Notes: generated by a model from the letters alone, not told the origin. A stretch of 49,086 bases of DNA from a virus (IMGVR_UViG_3300006735_000054:1-49086); one strand, 5' to 3'; positions 25,818 to 36,807 are shown, counted from the stretch's first letter. Program-made: numbers and translations.

Positions 25818-28800
25818 ATGGCGGAGCAAGATAGGTTTGACGAATTAACGGAGTTTAAGCCTTTTTATGATAAGCAAACTACAGAAAGACTTCTGAATGC
25901 TTATAAATTTAAACCTCATACATTTAAGCCTGAGTTAGTATCTCAGCTTAAAGATCATGCAGTTCATCATAAATTAGAAGTACCAGAGCCTCCTACAGGA
26001 AGTCCTAGAGATAGTGACTTTAATCTTATGCGTGGTATCAAGCAAATGGGACAAGGTTTTGTTTCTGGCTTTACTACATTTAACGTAGGCGAACCAACTG
26101 ATAATGAATATGAACGTATAATGCGTTCTTTAGGTTCTCTTGGTGGTTTCTTAGGTTATATACCTTCTGCTCCTTTTAAAGCAATGGGTGCAAAACAACT
26201 AGCTAATATGGCTAGAGCACTTAAAGGTAATTCTGTTCCATTATATCTTTCTAAAAAAGCTACTGAAAAAGTAGGTCCCGTTGTTGCTAAGACTTTAGAA
26301 ACATCTAAAGCAGCTAAAAATGATTCATTTAAAACAGCACTTGATTTTCTAACTACTGATAATGCTAAACATGTAGCCGAAGGTGCATTTAACCTTGGTC
26401 TTGCTAGTAGTATTGGTTCTTGGCAGTTAGGTGTTAATGAAATGCTTAAATCAGGGTTACATGGTGCAGTAACTGGTGGTGCGTTTAGAGGATTCGCAAA
26501 TCTAATAAACAAAGGGGGGATACCTAAACTTGATCAAGAGACAGGCAGATATGTATACACAGCTTCACAGCAAGAAGACAGACTCGTACGTGCTGTCGCG
26601 TCATCGCTCTATGATGGCCTTCAATCAACGTATCGAGGAGAAACGACACCAGAACAAATATATTCATACCTCTTAGGTGCATATTTTGGTGCTAATGAAA
26701 CTACGGCAGGCCAGGCAAGAGCTATGTCTTTTGTTGGTAAAGTTGAAAAAAGAGCTCAAACTAATGCTAAAGAACTTAAAAGATTAGACAAAGATGGTAA
26801 TCCATATGATAAAGATTTAGCAGTATATGACCCTAGATTAGAACCTGGTTGGGATGATTTACCAAAAGATGTTCAAGAATCAGTAATGCATACTGTTGCA
26901 ATGAGACATGGTACATTTGCTGCTCAGGCTGCAATGGCAGGGGAAACATTAGAAGGTATTAAAAAAGCAGTTGATACTGATTTAGCTATTAATGAGGCTA
27001 CAGATGCGGTAAGAGAATCTCAGATAGCTGAAGAGATGACTAAGATTTCTAAAGATGTAGAGAACCCTGATAGCGTTACACCAGAGTTTATGAAGAAAAG
27101 TAAGGATAAAATATTCCTTACAGAGGGTCGTTCTAGAATACTTAAAGCAGAAGATGGAGAGTCTTATCCATTAGCAGTAGATCCTAAAGAAGACAACGTT
27201 ATCAAATTACCATTAAAAGGTATGAACGATGCTAATCTAGAGATTAATGCTAAACTTATTAATGATTCTTTAAAACAAATAGGTGATGACGCTAGAAAAG
27301 TAGTTATACCTAAAGATGTAATGAATAAGTTAGATGATAATGCTCCTGAAACTGCTCAACATTTAAGAAAGAAGTTGGCTGATATAGCGATAGCTAGAAG
27401 TAAAGCAGTAGACAATTTAGTTGATAAAGGTGCTATAGAAAAGAAATCTGAAGCTAATGAATCATTAGATGACTTTGATATAGGACATACTGCAGAAGTA
27501 GAATTAGTTAAAAAGTCTCAAGCCTTTATTAATAAGTACCTTAAATCAGCATTCGACAACTTAACAGATCCTGAAGAAATTGGTGCTCTTAAAAAAGAAT
27601 ATAAAGATAAGCTAATCAATGTATTAGGTGGCAATACTCAGTTAAAACAGTTTAAAGGCTTTATGGAAGATGTTAATAAGAACTTTCCAGAAGTGTTTAG
27701 TAAAAAAGATTTAAGTGATTTGGCTGAAGGAGACTTAAGGCAGTTATTTATAAGACAAGTACAACAAAGACCTAGTCCTCATTATTCATTACAATTCTTT
27801 GGTGGTGGAGATGATAGAACATCATTAATTAAAGTAGGCCCTACTGGACTCAATGCTAAAAATAATCTTAAAGGCGTTGGTGATAGTGTTAAAACAATAG
27901 AGCTAGCATATGAAGATATGATGTATCAGTTGACTGGTCAATTACCTAAAGATAGAGCATATATGGTGTTAGACCATGCTATTACATCTAGAGGTAAAAA
28001 GATTGTTGAAATTGAATTAAAGAAATTAAACAGAAAAGAAAATTATGTAGGTTACTCTGGAAAGAATGCTAAAACTGCTCAAGATACTGCTAATAGGCTT
28101 ATAGGACAAGGTTTAAAATCTGCAGACCAAGATGGTTATTATTATAATGGTGGCAAGGGAGATAGTGGAAAAATGTATTTCTTTAAGCATCATCCAGATG
28201 TAGACAAACTAACGTCTGACAATATTGCGAAAGAAATAACTAAAGCTAAGAAAGTATTTAAAAAATATGACAAGAATGCTGCTAAAGCTTATGACTCTTT
28301 AAGGTCAGAGTTTGTTAAGAAGTATAAAGACAGAAAAGTTGGTAAAAACACATTTAGATCTTTAGGTAGTGCAGATGAAGCTGGTAGATACTTTGATAAA
28401 GCGTTCTTATCTAACATTAAATGGGACGAAACTATATATAGCATCAATCCTAAAAACTTTGAAAAGGGTAAAAACTTTATAGATTGGCTTGCAGAAAACT
28501 CATCTATTAGAGATTCTAAAGGTTTTAATAAAAGAAACCAAATATGGATGACTGATGGTTTTGAGCTAGATGCGGACTATTTTAAAGAGGTTTATGATGA
28601 TATGGGGGGTAGTATACCTGTAGAAAATAATAAGCTAAAATATAGATTATTCGCTGATCCTGGTAAAAATGCTGATTTAACATCTAATTCACCTGCAAGA
28701 TTATATACTGAAATAACAGATGGTGAAATCTTAATGGAACAGACTACTTTAGATGCATTAAATAAAAGTTGGGGACTTCCAGAGTCTGGTCAAAATAAAA

Positions 28801-31800
28801 CATTTATTGTAGATAGTAGCCCTCAAGATGGTGCTTTTCTTGGAAAGATGATGTTCCATAAAGCTAGTGAAGAAGCTAGTAAATGGATGAGAGATAATAA
28901 CGTACACATGTTAGTTCCTGAATCTGCAGCTAAAGAATTTGGTTCTAGAAAAATAGGAGAACTAAATGTAAATAAAGACTTATCTGTAGACTTTGATTAT
29001 AAGGGTGGTTCTGATTATGAGATGAATCTTACATCACTTAAAGGGTCATTATCTGAAAAGCAAACTCAGCATATGTTAGACCCACAACAAATTCCTAAAC
29101 AGCTTATGTCAAGCTTGATTCCACATGCATCTAAAGAATTAGACCAGGAAACTATAGACGAGTTCTTTGATGAGATTATCGGGGAGAGATATATTGGTGA
29201 AGATGTATGGAATGATAGACTGCAAAAAGCACTTGATACAGAAATCATAGGTGATAACGAACAGATAAATATATTAGATAATATAGATAAGCTGGGTTTA
29301 AAGAATATTATAGACGCTATTAAAACAACTGAGCATCCAGATTTTGTATCTAAACTATATCAAAGAGTATTAAGGTCTAATGTAGAAAACTTAACTAGAG
29401 AATATGAGTCTGGTGAAGTATCTAAAGCAGAGTATATGGAAGCCGTTGCAGAAGCTAAAAACTTTACATCTGGTATTAACAGAATGATGGAAATATACCC
29501 TGACCTTGCAGTTTTCCTACATAAAGACGTAAGAAACTACTTACAGGCATCTATGAGAAACTTTGTAGTAAATAAGGTTATTAGGCCTAAATGGGACTAT
29601 AGTATATCTACAAGAATGAGAGGTATAGATCCTTGGTTAAGACAACAATTTGATTTCTTTGATTTAGATATGACGAAAGGTCAAAAAGGTGTTGTTGCTA
29701 ATCGTAAAAGATTAATGGATGAATTTGGTGTAGAAAATCCTGACCAATTATTTATGCTTGATGATATGTATAAAAAAGTAAGCTACGACGTATCCGATTT
29801 ATTGATTGGAGAAAAAAGACTTACTTTAGGTGAATTATGGGACAACTATAGAGATAAAGCATCAGTAAAAGAGTTCTTTAAAACTATATCATTACGTGTT
29901 CCTATGGACTCTATATCTGGTGCACATGAACTTGCTTTTGCGGGATTTACAGGCATTAAAGGTCATGGTGGTGTGTTTCACCCTAGAACTATGAGGGCAT
30001 TAGGTGGTGCAGACCTTGATGGAGATAAAGCATTTGTACTATTTGGAATGAAACAAAAGTACAGAGATATGTATCATAAAAATAAATATGAATACAGGGA
30101 CGATAATTTACAGATTAAGGACAATAAAGAAGCTCCTATATCTGATGAAGGTAAAGCAATATTAAAAGGGTTTTTAAATCCTAAAGACAAACATGAATCC
30201 AGAATAATTGACTTAATAAAGAATGGCAAAGAAGTAACATTCCAAGACTTATTAACATTTACTAATGATGGTGGAACATTTACAGACCAGGCATATAAAT
30301 CATTTATAGGAAAGTTTACACCAGAAGGTAGAAAAGATATAGCAGATAAGGCAGTTGATGGTCGTGATCAATTAGGTCCTGCTGTTATAAGTAAACAAAT
30401 ACTTAACTCAGTATATACAGCTGCAGGTAAAAATGGTCCTAAAAGATATTGGCTAGGTAAAAAGCATATAACGCCTGAACAATATGAAAAATTATCTGAT
30501 GCTCTTAAAAAGAAATACAGAGCAGACAATAGAGAGTCTTTATCAGTAAGTCCTTGGGGAGATGATAAGACATATGAAATATTCTATGAACCTAGAACTA
30601 ATAAAAAAGAATTAGACTTTTCTAGAGAATTATTTAGAGCAGAGATTGGTTTTGGTTCTGACCCATTAGACGAACTTGGATTAACAGGTGGTGCAAAATT
30701 CTTTGATGCAGGCTGGCATTCATTATTTAAAATTGATTGGAATGGTAATCAAAAAGCATTACAGTCAAAATTTAGTCCAAACTTTCATGCTAGACAGGGC
30801 TTGTTTCAAATATATCAAGGTTTTAATAAAGGTTATTTTTCTAAAAATTGGGACCAAAATAGACGTTGGTATGCTCATGAGATAAAAGACTTTTCTAATA
30901 AGATACACCTATTAAATGAAGATCAACGTGGTGATATGTTAGCTAGAATGGTAGAGATATTAGATCCTATTGATTATAGTGATGATATATCCGCTAGAGT
31001 TGATTTAGATTTATTAAACCAAAGATATGATGACTTTAAAGACATTTCTTTAGAGCTTAGAGCTATTAATGATTCATATGAAGGCGTAGAAGGTGGTTTA
31101 TTGGGAAGATTTAGCTTTGATAGTGTTAAGAGTCCAGTTACTACAAAAGTTATCGCAGAAAAGCTATATAATAGAGATAACAGAAAAGTAATGATTGCAA
31201 ATCCTGCAGTATATAAAGATTTCTTTAAAGGATTAGGTGGTCAATGGGATAAAAAAGCGTTTCAAGCTTATTCTTTCCCTTGGGAACATCAAAAATGGTT
31301 TAAATCAGAAGACTTGTATATGCAAGCTGTAGAAAATTCTATGACATATAGAAGTAATATGGTTGATAGAGTTTATAGACAGGGTACAGAGTTCATGCAA
31401 AACGATGCAATGGATAGAGCCTCTGCTCAACAATTAATTAGAGCTATTACTTTAGCTAGGAATGCTGGCGTAAATGATGCTTTTATACATCATATGGCTA
31501 GATTTGTAGATAAAACTAAAGAAATAGATAGAGCACAAAAATTAAAATCAGCTGAATCTAGTGTAGAAGATTATTTAACAGTTACTAATGTTAGTCCAGA
31601 AGGTAAGGTTACATTATCTAGAATATTTAATGTAGACCCAGATATAATGCCTTTTATGAATCAAGAAAGAATTGAAAATAGAATAGCTAATTATAAAACT
31701 AAAAATAAATGGGGTATGGAAAAGGGTGAAGAGGGTAGACCTTTAAGTCCTGAAGAGTCTTACTTATTTGACACTATGATGATGTCTACATATCATAGAG

Positions 31801-34800
31801 GTGATAATTTAGCTAAATACAGTGATCTAAAAGGATTGTCTGCTGAATTAAAGGATATAATTAATCCGTTGCTTAGAGAAATAGAACGTAGTGGTAGTTC
31901 TACATTATTTGAAAAGACAGGGTTAAACGCTGCCTGGACTAGTGATAGAGCTATTAGAGATTTCTTAAAAGTATATTCAGAGCAATTTGATTATAAAACC
32001 AATGAAAAACTTGATATAGATGTTGACCAGGCATTAGACAGTGATTTAAAAGACCCTGATATTGCTAAAGTTGCGCCTAAAGATATATTTGAGTCAGATG
32101 TCGAGGCTATAATACAGGCTAGAGAGCGTTATAAAGAAATGGGTAAAACTAATTTATCAGACTTTGAACGTAAAATGGTCGATGAATTAATTGGGCATGT
32201 TAATTACTATGGTAAAAGTATAGCATCAGCTAAAAACTTAAATCAAATAACTAGAGCATTATTAAGAAAAAACTTTGACGCCCTTGGGGTTGAGGATTAT
32301 AGAGTATTAAACAATTTCTTTCAGGAAATGAGAACTGGTACTTATTGGTCTCAAAGAGGTGCTATTACAAAAGACAACGTTGTTGAACTTGCAAAGCGTC
32401 ACTGGATGTTATTTCCTAAAACGACATCTAGAGAAATGATGGTTAAAGACTTTACTATATTTGAAGAGTCAGGAAGATTTCAAAACTATAAAGGTGAATG
32501 GCGTCAAGGAGATATAGGGACACCTACTCATACTATAGAAAATATACAATTCGTACTTGGTAAAGTTGAAGCTATGGCTCTTAAAACTGATGAAGACGAA
32601 AAAAATAGTTTAGAAGTACTATTAAGAGATAAAACAGGATACGAATCATTACCTGAAGGTATAGGGCAGCATATTGGTGAAGTTGTCACTGCAGAACGTG
32701 CATTAAGGTCTTTTAAAAATAAAAACAAGCATAAGAAAGATAATCAGTACTATATAAAACTTAAAGAATATAAGGCATCATTGGCTGAAGCTAAGGATAT
32801 TGCTAAATGGGACAAGATACAGAAGCAAAGGTTTAGTGTAAATAAAGAAGGTGGAACGTATCCAGAGACTGGTAGACAAATTGCTAACAATATTAATGAC
32901 GCTTTAACACAAAGAGCTATAGAAACATATAGTTGGATTGCTGGTAAGCATTATAAGTATGACCCAGAACTTGGTAAGCATATAAGAGATAATAGCGTAG
33001 AAGACCCAATATTAGAATTTGTACAAAAGAATGCTAAAGGTGAAATAAAATATTGGAACAATAATGAAATGTTACCAATAATCGATAGTAATAAGTTTGT
33101 TAAGTCTATATTAAAAAAGATGAAAGAAGGTCAACCTATTGGTTGGGGCCTTGGTCTTGATAATCTTAGAAAAATATCTAGGTCTATACAGATTGAAAAT
33201 CTTCAAGAGCAAGTTAGGATGACCGAAGATGTCGCTAGTAAAAATCTATACAAAGAATTAATAAGTAATCTATCTTTAGCTAAATATCATAGAACAGGTC
33301 AGTTTAGAGCCAATGATTACCATCCTCAGTTTATACAAGATAAGAAAGTTGCTAGACGTGCAATTGAGGCAGCTATAAAAGAAGTTGAAGCTCGACCAGG
33401 GATGTCAGACAAAGATAAAAAGGTTGAAATTGGTAAACTTATTTTACGATATAAATCTATGGCTGGAGAATGGATTGTAAATGATGTACATGAAAACGAT
33501 TTAATTAATGGTGCATTACAAGAAATAGCGGAAGGACGTAAAGGTGAAAGCTTTAGATACCTCGAAAAAGATCCTGTTGCTGGGAATATGTTATCTCGTT
33601 CTACTGATTTACCTGGTTGGTCGAGGGATTTAGGTTCTTGGGACATATATCAAAAGAATTTAATAGATACATATCATAGGCAAATAGGCCAGATTGTATC
33701 TAAAAAGATGTTGCAAGAGTTTAATAGAAAAGCAATAGACACATGGAACAGTCCTGATCAAGTTGTTGCGTGGAATAATTATATATACGATTATATTACA
33801 CGAGCTATGGGCTTTCCTAGTAAAGTACCAGAAGCGTGGATGGACGGACCTATGGGTGATTTAATGAAGATTAAAGGTACGCCTTATAGTTGGTTTGCAG
33901 ATAATCATGTTAAAGACAAGATTAATAAGATTAGAAAAGCTATTGGTATGAAAGATAGCGAAATGGTTCCTGATAATTTACAAGGTGTAGATGAAATGGA
34001 TATAAGACATTGGTCTAACCTAGAAGCTAAATATCAAATGGCTACACTACTTGCTCACCCTAAATCTGCTGCAGGTAATATATTTGGTGGTACTATACAT
34101 ACTATACAGGCTACTGGATGGAAAAACTGGCGTAATGCTAGAAATGCTGAATATTGGAGAACTCAAATAGCTGGTAAAGCATCTAAGTTTGAGACTAAAA
34201 AAGATATTGAAGAATGGGCGATCAGTCATGGTGTTGTTCCTAACTTTGTATTATATGAGGCAGGATTAAATCCAAACTTTAAATCTGGTAAATATAGAAG
34301 ATTTTTAAGAGATGTAGAGAAACTATTAAAGAAAGACCCAATGGTTAAAGATGAAGGTCTTATTAGTTTAGCTAAAAAGCATCAAATCGATGAAGCTGCT
34401 TTCCAAAAGGCTGCTTGGTTTATGAGGTATCCTGAAAGAGCATTACGTAGAGATGCATTTGCTGCAGGTTACTTGCAAGCTAGAGAATTATATGGTCATG
34501 CCAATATGGATTTAAATGAACCATTCTTAATTGAAATGGCTAAAAAGACTGTAACAGCTACACAATTCTTATATAGTGCTCCATATAGACCAGCATTCAG
34601 TGCTACAGCTCTTGGTAAGGTTATGACAAGATTCCAAACATGGGCTTGGAACTCTGTAAGATTTAGAAATGATGTAAACAGAGAAGCTAGATTACATGGT
34701 TATCGTCCAGGTACTATGGAATATGAAAGATTTAAACGACAAACGATCAGTGATATGTTTGTACTTGGTATGTCAAATGTATTTGCATACTCATTATTTG

Positions 34801-35156
34801 AAACAGCTATGCCTCAGCCTTATTCTTGGTTTCAAGATACAGCTGATTGGTTGTTTGGTAATGAACAAGAAAGAGATAGAGCCTTTTTCGGCAATTGGCC
34901 AACTGCAGTTGCTCCGCTCCAAATGGTTACTCCGCCAGGTTTGCGGTTGGCCCCTGCCGTCTTTAGCTCTATGGTAAATAATGATTATAGTAGACTAACT
35001 GATTATTACCTGTGGACTATGTTTCCTTTTGGCAGGATTGCTAGAGATACTAAAGGTATAATCGATAATCCATTCTACACTATAGAGAAAATGTCAGGGA
35101 TACCATATATACAAATGTCTAGAGAAATGAAAAAGGATTTAACACCAGATGAGTAG
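25818..35156 (+). CDS. Giant virion protein containing a two-barrel RNA polymerase
   Basis: A 3,112-residue protein, the longest in the window. Residues 968-1040 carry DG (968-969), LGKMMFHK with K1010 and K1015, and PESAAKEF with K1039, matching the first double-psi barrel of two-barrel RNA polymerases. A segment from R1360 (RVPMDSISGAHELAFAGF), then FHP, ends in GGADLDGDKAFVLF, whose Asp1399, Asp1401 and Asp1403 match the Mg-binding DxDGD loop of cellular beta' and RNA-dependent polymerases. LGPAVISKQILNSVYTAA follows at about 1518. The N-terminal 180 residues contain Gly-rich hydrophobic stretches; about residue 2940 onwards has FQTWAWNSVRF and hydrophobic helices. It is co-transcribed with ejected proteins, so it is probably packaged in the virion and transcribes early genes after entry. 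Polymerase activity is inferred. Confidence 0.75.
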   Translation: MAEQDRFDELTEFKPFYDKQTTERLLNAYKFKPHTFKPELVSQLKDHAVHHKLEVPEPPTGSPRDSDFNLMRGIKQMGQGFVSGFTTFNVGEPTDNEYERIMRSLGSLGGFLGYIPSAPFKAMGAKQLANMARALKGNSVPLYLSKKATEKVGPVVAKTLETSKAAKNDSFKTALDFLTTDNAKHVAEGAFNLGLASSIGSWQLGVNEMLKSGLHGAVTGGAFRGFANLINKGGIPKLDQETGRYVYTASQQEDRLVRAVASSLYDGLQSTYRGETTPEQIYSYLLGAYFGANETTAGQARAMSFVGKVEKRAQTNAKELKRLDKDGNPYDKDLAVYDPRLEPGWDDLPKDVQESVMHTVAMRHGTFAAQAAMAGETLEGIKKAVDTDLAINEATDAVRESQIAEEMTKISKDVENPDSVTPEFMKKSKDKIFLTEGRSRILKAEDGESYPLAVDPKEDNVIKLPLKGMNDANLEINAKLINDSLKQIGDDARKVVIPKDVMNKLDDNAPETAQHLRKKLADIAIARSKAVDNLVDKGAIEKKSEANESLDDFDIGHTAEVELVKKSQAFINKYLKSAFDNLTDPEEIGALKKEYKDKLINVLGGNTQLKQFKGFMEDVNKNFPEVFSKKDLSDLAEGDLRQLFIRQVQQRPSPHYSLQFFGGGDDRTSLIKVGPTGLNAKNNLKGVGDSVKTIELAYEDMMYQLTGQLPKDRAYMVLDHAITSRGKKIVEIELKKLNRKENYVGYSGKNAKTAQDTANRLIGQGLKSADQDGYYYNGGKGDSGKMYFFKHHPDVDKLTSDNIAKEITKAKKVFKKYDKNAAKAYDSLRSEFVKKYKDRKVGKNTFRSLGSADEAGRYFDKAFLSNIKWDETIYSINPKNFEKGKNFIDWLAENSSIRDSKGFNKRNQIWMTDGFELDADYFKEVYDDMGGSIPVENNKLKYRLFADPGKNADLTSNSPARLYTEITDGEILMEQTTLDALNKSWGLPESGQNKTFIVDSSPQDGAFLGKMMFHKASEEASKWMRDNNVHMLVPESAAKEFGSRKIGELNVNKDLSVDFDYKGGSDYEMNLTSLKGSLSEKQTQHMLDPQQIPKQLMSSLIPHASKELDQETIDEFFDEIIGERYIGEDVWNDRLQKALDTEIIGDNEQINILDNIDKLGLKNIIDAIKTTEHPDFVSKLYQRVLRSNVENLTREYESGEVSKAEYMEAVAEAKNFTSGINRMMEIYPDLAVFLHKDVRNYLQASMRNFVVNKVIRPKWDYSISTRMRGIDPWLRQQFDFFDLDMTKGQKGVVANRKRLMDEFGVENPDQLFMLDDMYKKVSYDVSDLLIGEKRLTLGELWDNYRDKASVKEFFKTISLRVPMDSISGAHELAFAGFTGIKGHGGVFHPRTMRALGGADLDGDKAFVLFGMKQKYRDMYHKNKYEYRDDNLQIKDNKEAPISDEGKAILKGFLNPKDKHESRIIDLIKNGKEVTFQDLLTFTNDGGTFTDQAYKSFIGKFTPEGRKDIADKAVDGRDQLGPAVISKQILNSVYTAAGKNGPKRYWLGKKHITPEQYEKLSDALKKKYRADNRESLSVSPWGDDKTYEIFYEPRTNKKELDFSRELFRAEIGFGSDPLDELGLTGGAKFFDAGWHSLFKIDWNGNQKALQSKFSPNFHARQGLFQIYQGFNKGYFSKNWDQNRRWYAHEIKDFSNKIHLLNEDQRGDMLARMVEILDPIDYSDDISARVDLDLLNQRYDDFKDISLELRAINDSYEGVEGGLLGRFSFDSVKSPVTTKVIAEKLYNRDNRKVMIANPAVYKDFFKGLGGQWDKKAFQAYSFPWEHQKWFKSEDLYMQAVENSMTYRSNMVDRVYRQGTEFMQNDAMDRASAQQLIRAITLARNAGVNDAFIHHMARFVDKTKEIDRAQKLKSAESSVEDYLTVTNVSPEGKVTLSRIFNVDPDIMPFMNQERIENRIANYKTKNKWGMEKGEEGRPLSPEESYLFDTMMMSTYHRGDNLAKYSDLKGLSAELKDIINPLLREIERSGSSTLFEKTGLNAAWTSDRAIRDFLKVYSEQFDYKTNEKLDIDVDQALDSDLKDPDIAKVAPKDIFESDVEAIIQARERYKEMGKTNLSDFERKMVDELIGHVNYYGKSIASAKNLNQITRALLRKNFDALGVEDYRVLNNFFQEMRTGTYWSQRGAITKDNVVELAKRHWMLFPKTTSREMMVKDFTIFEESGRFQNYKGEWRQGDIGTPTHTIENIQFVLGKVEAMALKTDEDEKNSLEVLLRDKTGYESLPEGIGQHIGEVVTAERALRSFKNKNKHKKDNQYYIKLKEYKASLAEAKDIAKWDKIQKQRFSVNKEGGTYPETGRQIANNINDALTQRAIETYSWIAGKHYKYDPELGKHIRDNSVEDPILEFVQKNAKGEIKYWNNNEMLPIIDSNKFVKSILKKMKEGQPIGWGLGLDNLRKISRSIQIENLQEQVRMTEDVASKNLYKELISNLSLAKYHRTGQFRANDYHPQFIQDKKVARRAIEAAIKEVEARPGMSDKDKKVEIGKLILRYKSMAGEWIVNDVHENDLINGALQEIAEGRKGESFRYLEKDPVAGNMLSRSTDLPGWSRDLGSWDIYQKNLIDTYHRQIGQIVSKKMLQEFNRKAIDTWNSPDQVVAWNNYIYDYITRAMGFPSKVPEAWMDGPMGDLMKIKGTPYSWFADNHVKDKINKIRKAIGMKDSEMVPDNLQGVDEMDIRHWSNLEAKYQMATLLAHPKSAAGNIFGGTIHTIQATGWKNWRNARNAEYWRTQIAGKASKFETKKDIEEWAISHGVVPNFVLYEAGLNPNFKSGKYRRFLRDVEKLLKKDPMVKDEGLISLAKKHQIDEAAFQKAAWFMRYPERALRRDAFAAGYLQARELYGHANMDLNEPFLIEMAKKTVTATQFLYSAPYRPAFSATALGKVMTRFQTWAWNSVRFRNDVNREARLHGYRPGTMEYERFKRQTISDMFVLGMSNVFAYSLFETAMPQPYSWFQDTADWLFGNEQERDRAFFGNWPTAVAPLQMVTPPGLRLAPAVFSSMVNNDYSRLTDYYLWTMFPFGRIARDTKGIIDNPFYTIEKMSGIPYIQMSREMKKDLTPDE

Positions 35157-36807
35157 TGCGTTAATAAGACAGGCATCAGCAATAGCTGCTAAGTATATAA
35201 AGAAAAGTCCTATTTCTAAAGCTATCTATAGCCAAACTACTAAGATACCTAGTAATAGTAATATAAGGTTAGAAGGTTTTTATGGTTCAGGTTCTGAAAA
35301 ACTAAATGCATTTTTAACAGGGATAAAAGATAGTACAGGCACTACAGCTATGAACTATATAAATCCAGGTAGGATACGTAGTAACTTTAATTTCAGAGAG
35401 TTTGGTATGGGACATACTACTACTCAAAACATTAAAAAGAATTGGGATATTCAAAACACCATTATAAATGACCCTAAAAGTTGGATTGAAGGTAAGGTTG
35501 GGAAAAAGCATAAATATTTCTTTAAAAGAGGTCCAAAAGCTGAAGCTGGTGAATGGGAATGGAGAACCTTTACCCCAGAGTCCAAACAAAAATTAAGTCA
35601 AATACAAAAAAATACTTGGGGTGAATTTTCTAAACAGTATGCTCTTAATCAAAGAGCTGGTATAACCCCAAAGAATACTGCATTGCATGACCTTGTAGAG
35701 AAGCATATTGGCGAAGTTATAAACCCAGAAGATATAATGAAGCTTGGTATTAGTAAAAATATGAAGAAAAACTTATTAAATACCTGGGCATTAGGTAAAG
35801 ACCCTAAGATTATGCATCTTCATAATAAAAGTCTTAATTCTTTACATAGAGATATACAATATGATGTTAATTTCAGAGATTTAGTTGAGATAATACAGAC
35901 TGATGCACGTCTAAGCAAAGGCGTTAGCCCTAAAGTTGGTGCTTTAAGGATAAAGCAAGGCTTCAGGAAGTTTAAGGATCATGATGAGAAATTGCGTGGC
36001 ACAACCACATATGAAAGGCTTAGAAACAAAATAAAAAGATTTAGGGAAAAAGATAGCCGTAAATCTAGAGACTTATCTAATAGCGTTCAGATTGTTGACG
36101 ATAAAGTTGTAGTAAGCTATAGCCCCACATTTAAATCTAATGAATATACAGGTGGTATTAATGGTAAAGTAATGATTGACCCTAGAGATCCAAATCATGC
36201 TTATTTGCTGCCATCTGACGCTTTTGACTTATATGGTAAAAAGTTTGATTGGCTTTCTAAGAATGTTTTTGGAATGAAGCACGAGCTTTTAAACGTTATG
36301 GGCGTAAAAAAAATACCACTACCTGACCATAGAAGTTGGAAAACTAAAAAATGGTTAAAAGAATATAAAGCTCATAAGTCTGTTAATACAGATAAGGGTA
36401 GGCAAGATATATTGGATAAAGCGAGAGGCTATACGCCTGAAGTTAAAGATGCTTTAAGAAAAGGCTATACAGAAGAAGATTTAATGAGACATGGAGTTAT
36501 GAAACCTCAAGAAACTGTAATACCTGTTGACCAACAATTTAGATATTTAAGAACTACCAAAGGTTATGGGGAAGATGTTCCTAAAACATTAAACGAATTA
36601 AATACAACTCCAATGCCTATTAGTAGATATGCAAAACAGGGTATTACAACAGGCCTATTTGTTACAGGTGCAGGTACAGGTTTATATGCAGGAGCTAAAG
36701 CTTTAAGTAGTAATATTAATAACAATCAAATGGTTAATGAAGATGATGAAGAATACGATAGCTATCACGCTCAAGCCAATACTAAATTACACCGATTCAA
36801 AGAGTAA
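35149..36807 (+). CDS. 552-residue partner of the giant protein, unknown
   Basis: It overlaps the giant gene by 8 bases, so the two are translationally coupled. It is a basic, mainly helical protein with a beta section in the middle (VQIVDDKVVVSYSPTF, then GKVMIDPRDPNHAYLLPSDA) and one hydrophobic segment near the C-terminus (GITTGLFVTGAGTGLYAGAK, about residues 500-519) followed by an acidic tail. No family is recognised. It is probably another ejected protein, perhaps an accessory subunit or membrane anchor for the giant protein. Confidence 0.55.
   Translation: MSSALIRQASAIAAKYIKKSPISKAIYSQTTKIPSNSNIRLEGFYGSGSEKLNAFLTGIKDSTGTTAMNYINPGRIRSNFNFREFGMGHTTTQNIKKNWDIQNTIINDPKSWIEGKVGKKHKYFFKRGPKAEAGEWEWRTFTPESKQKLSQIQKNTWGEFSKQYALNQRAGITPKNTALHDLVEKHIGEVINPEDIMKLGISKNMKKNLLNTWALGKDPKIMHLHNKSLNSLHRDIQYDVNFRDLVEIIQTDARLSKGVSPKVGALRIKQGFRKFKDHDEKLRGTTTYERLRNKIKRFREKDSRKSRDLSNSVQIVDDKVVVSYSPTFKSNEYTGGINGKVMIDPRDPNHAYLLPSDAFDLYGKKFDWLSKNVFGMKHELLNVMGVKKIPLPDHRSWKTKKWLKEYKAHKSVNTDKGRQDILDKARGYTPEVKDALRKGYTEEDLMRHGVMKPQETVIPVDQQFRYLRTTKGYGEDVPKTLNELNTTPMPISRYAKQGITTGLFVTGAGTGLYAGAKALSSNINNNQMVNEDDEEYDSYHAQANTKLHRFKE

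Noticed and set aside
25818-35156. Single-subunit T7/N4-type RNA polymerase in the giant protein
   Set aside because: No palm, finger or Tyr-Gly motifs of that family were seen; the DxDGD motif points to the unrelated two-barrel fold.
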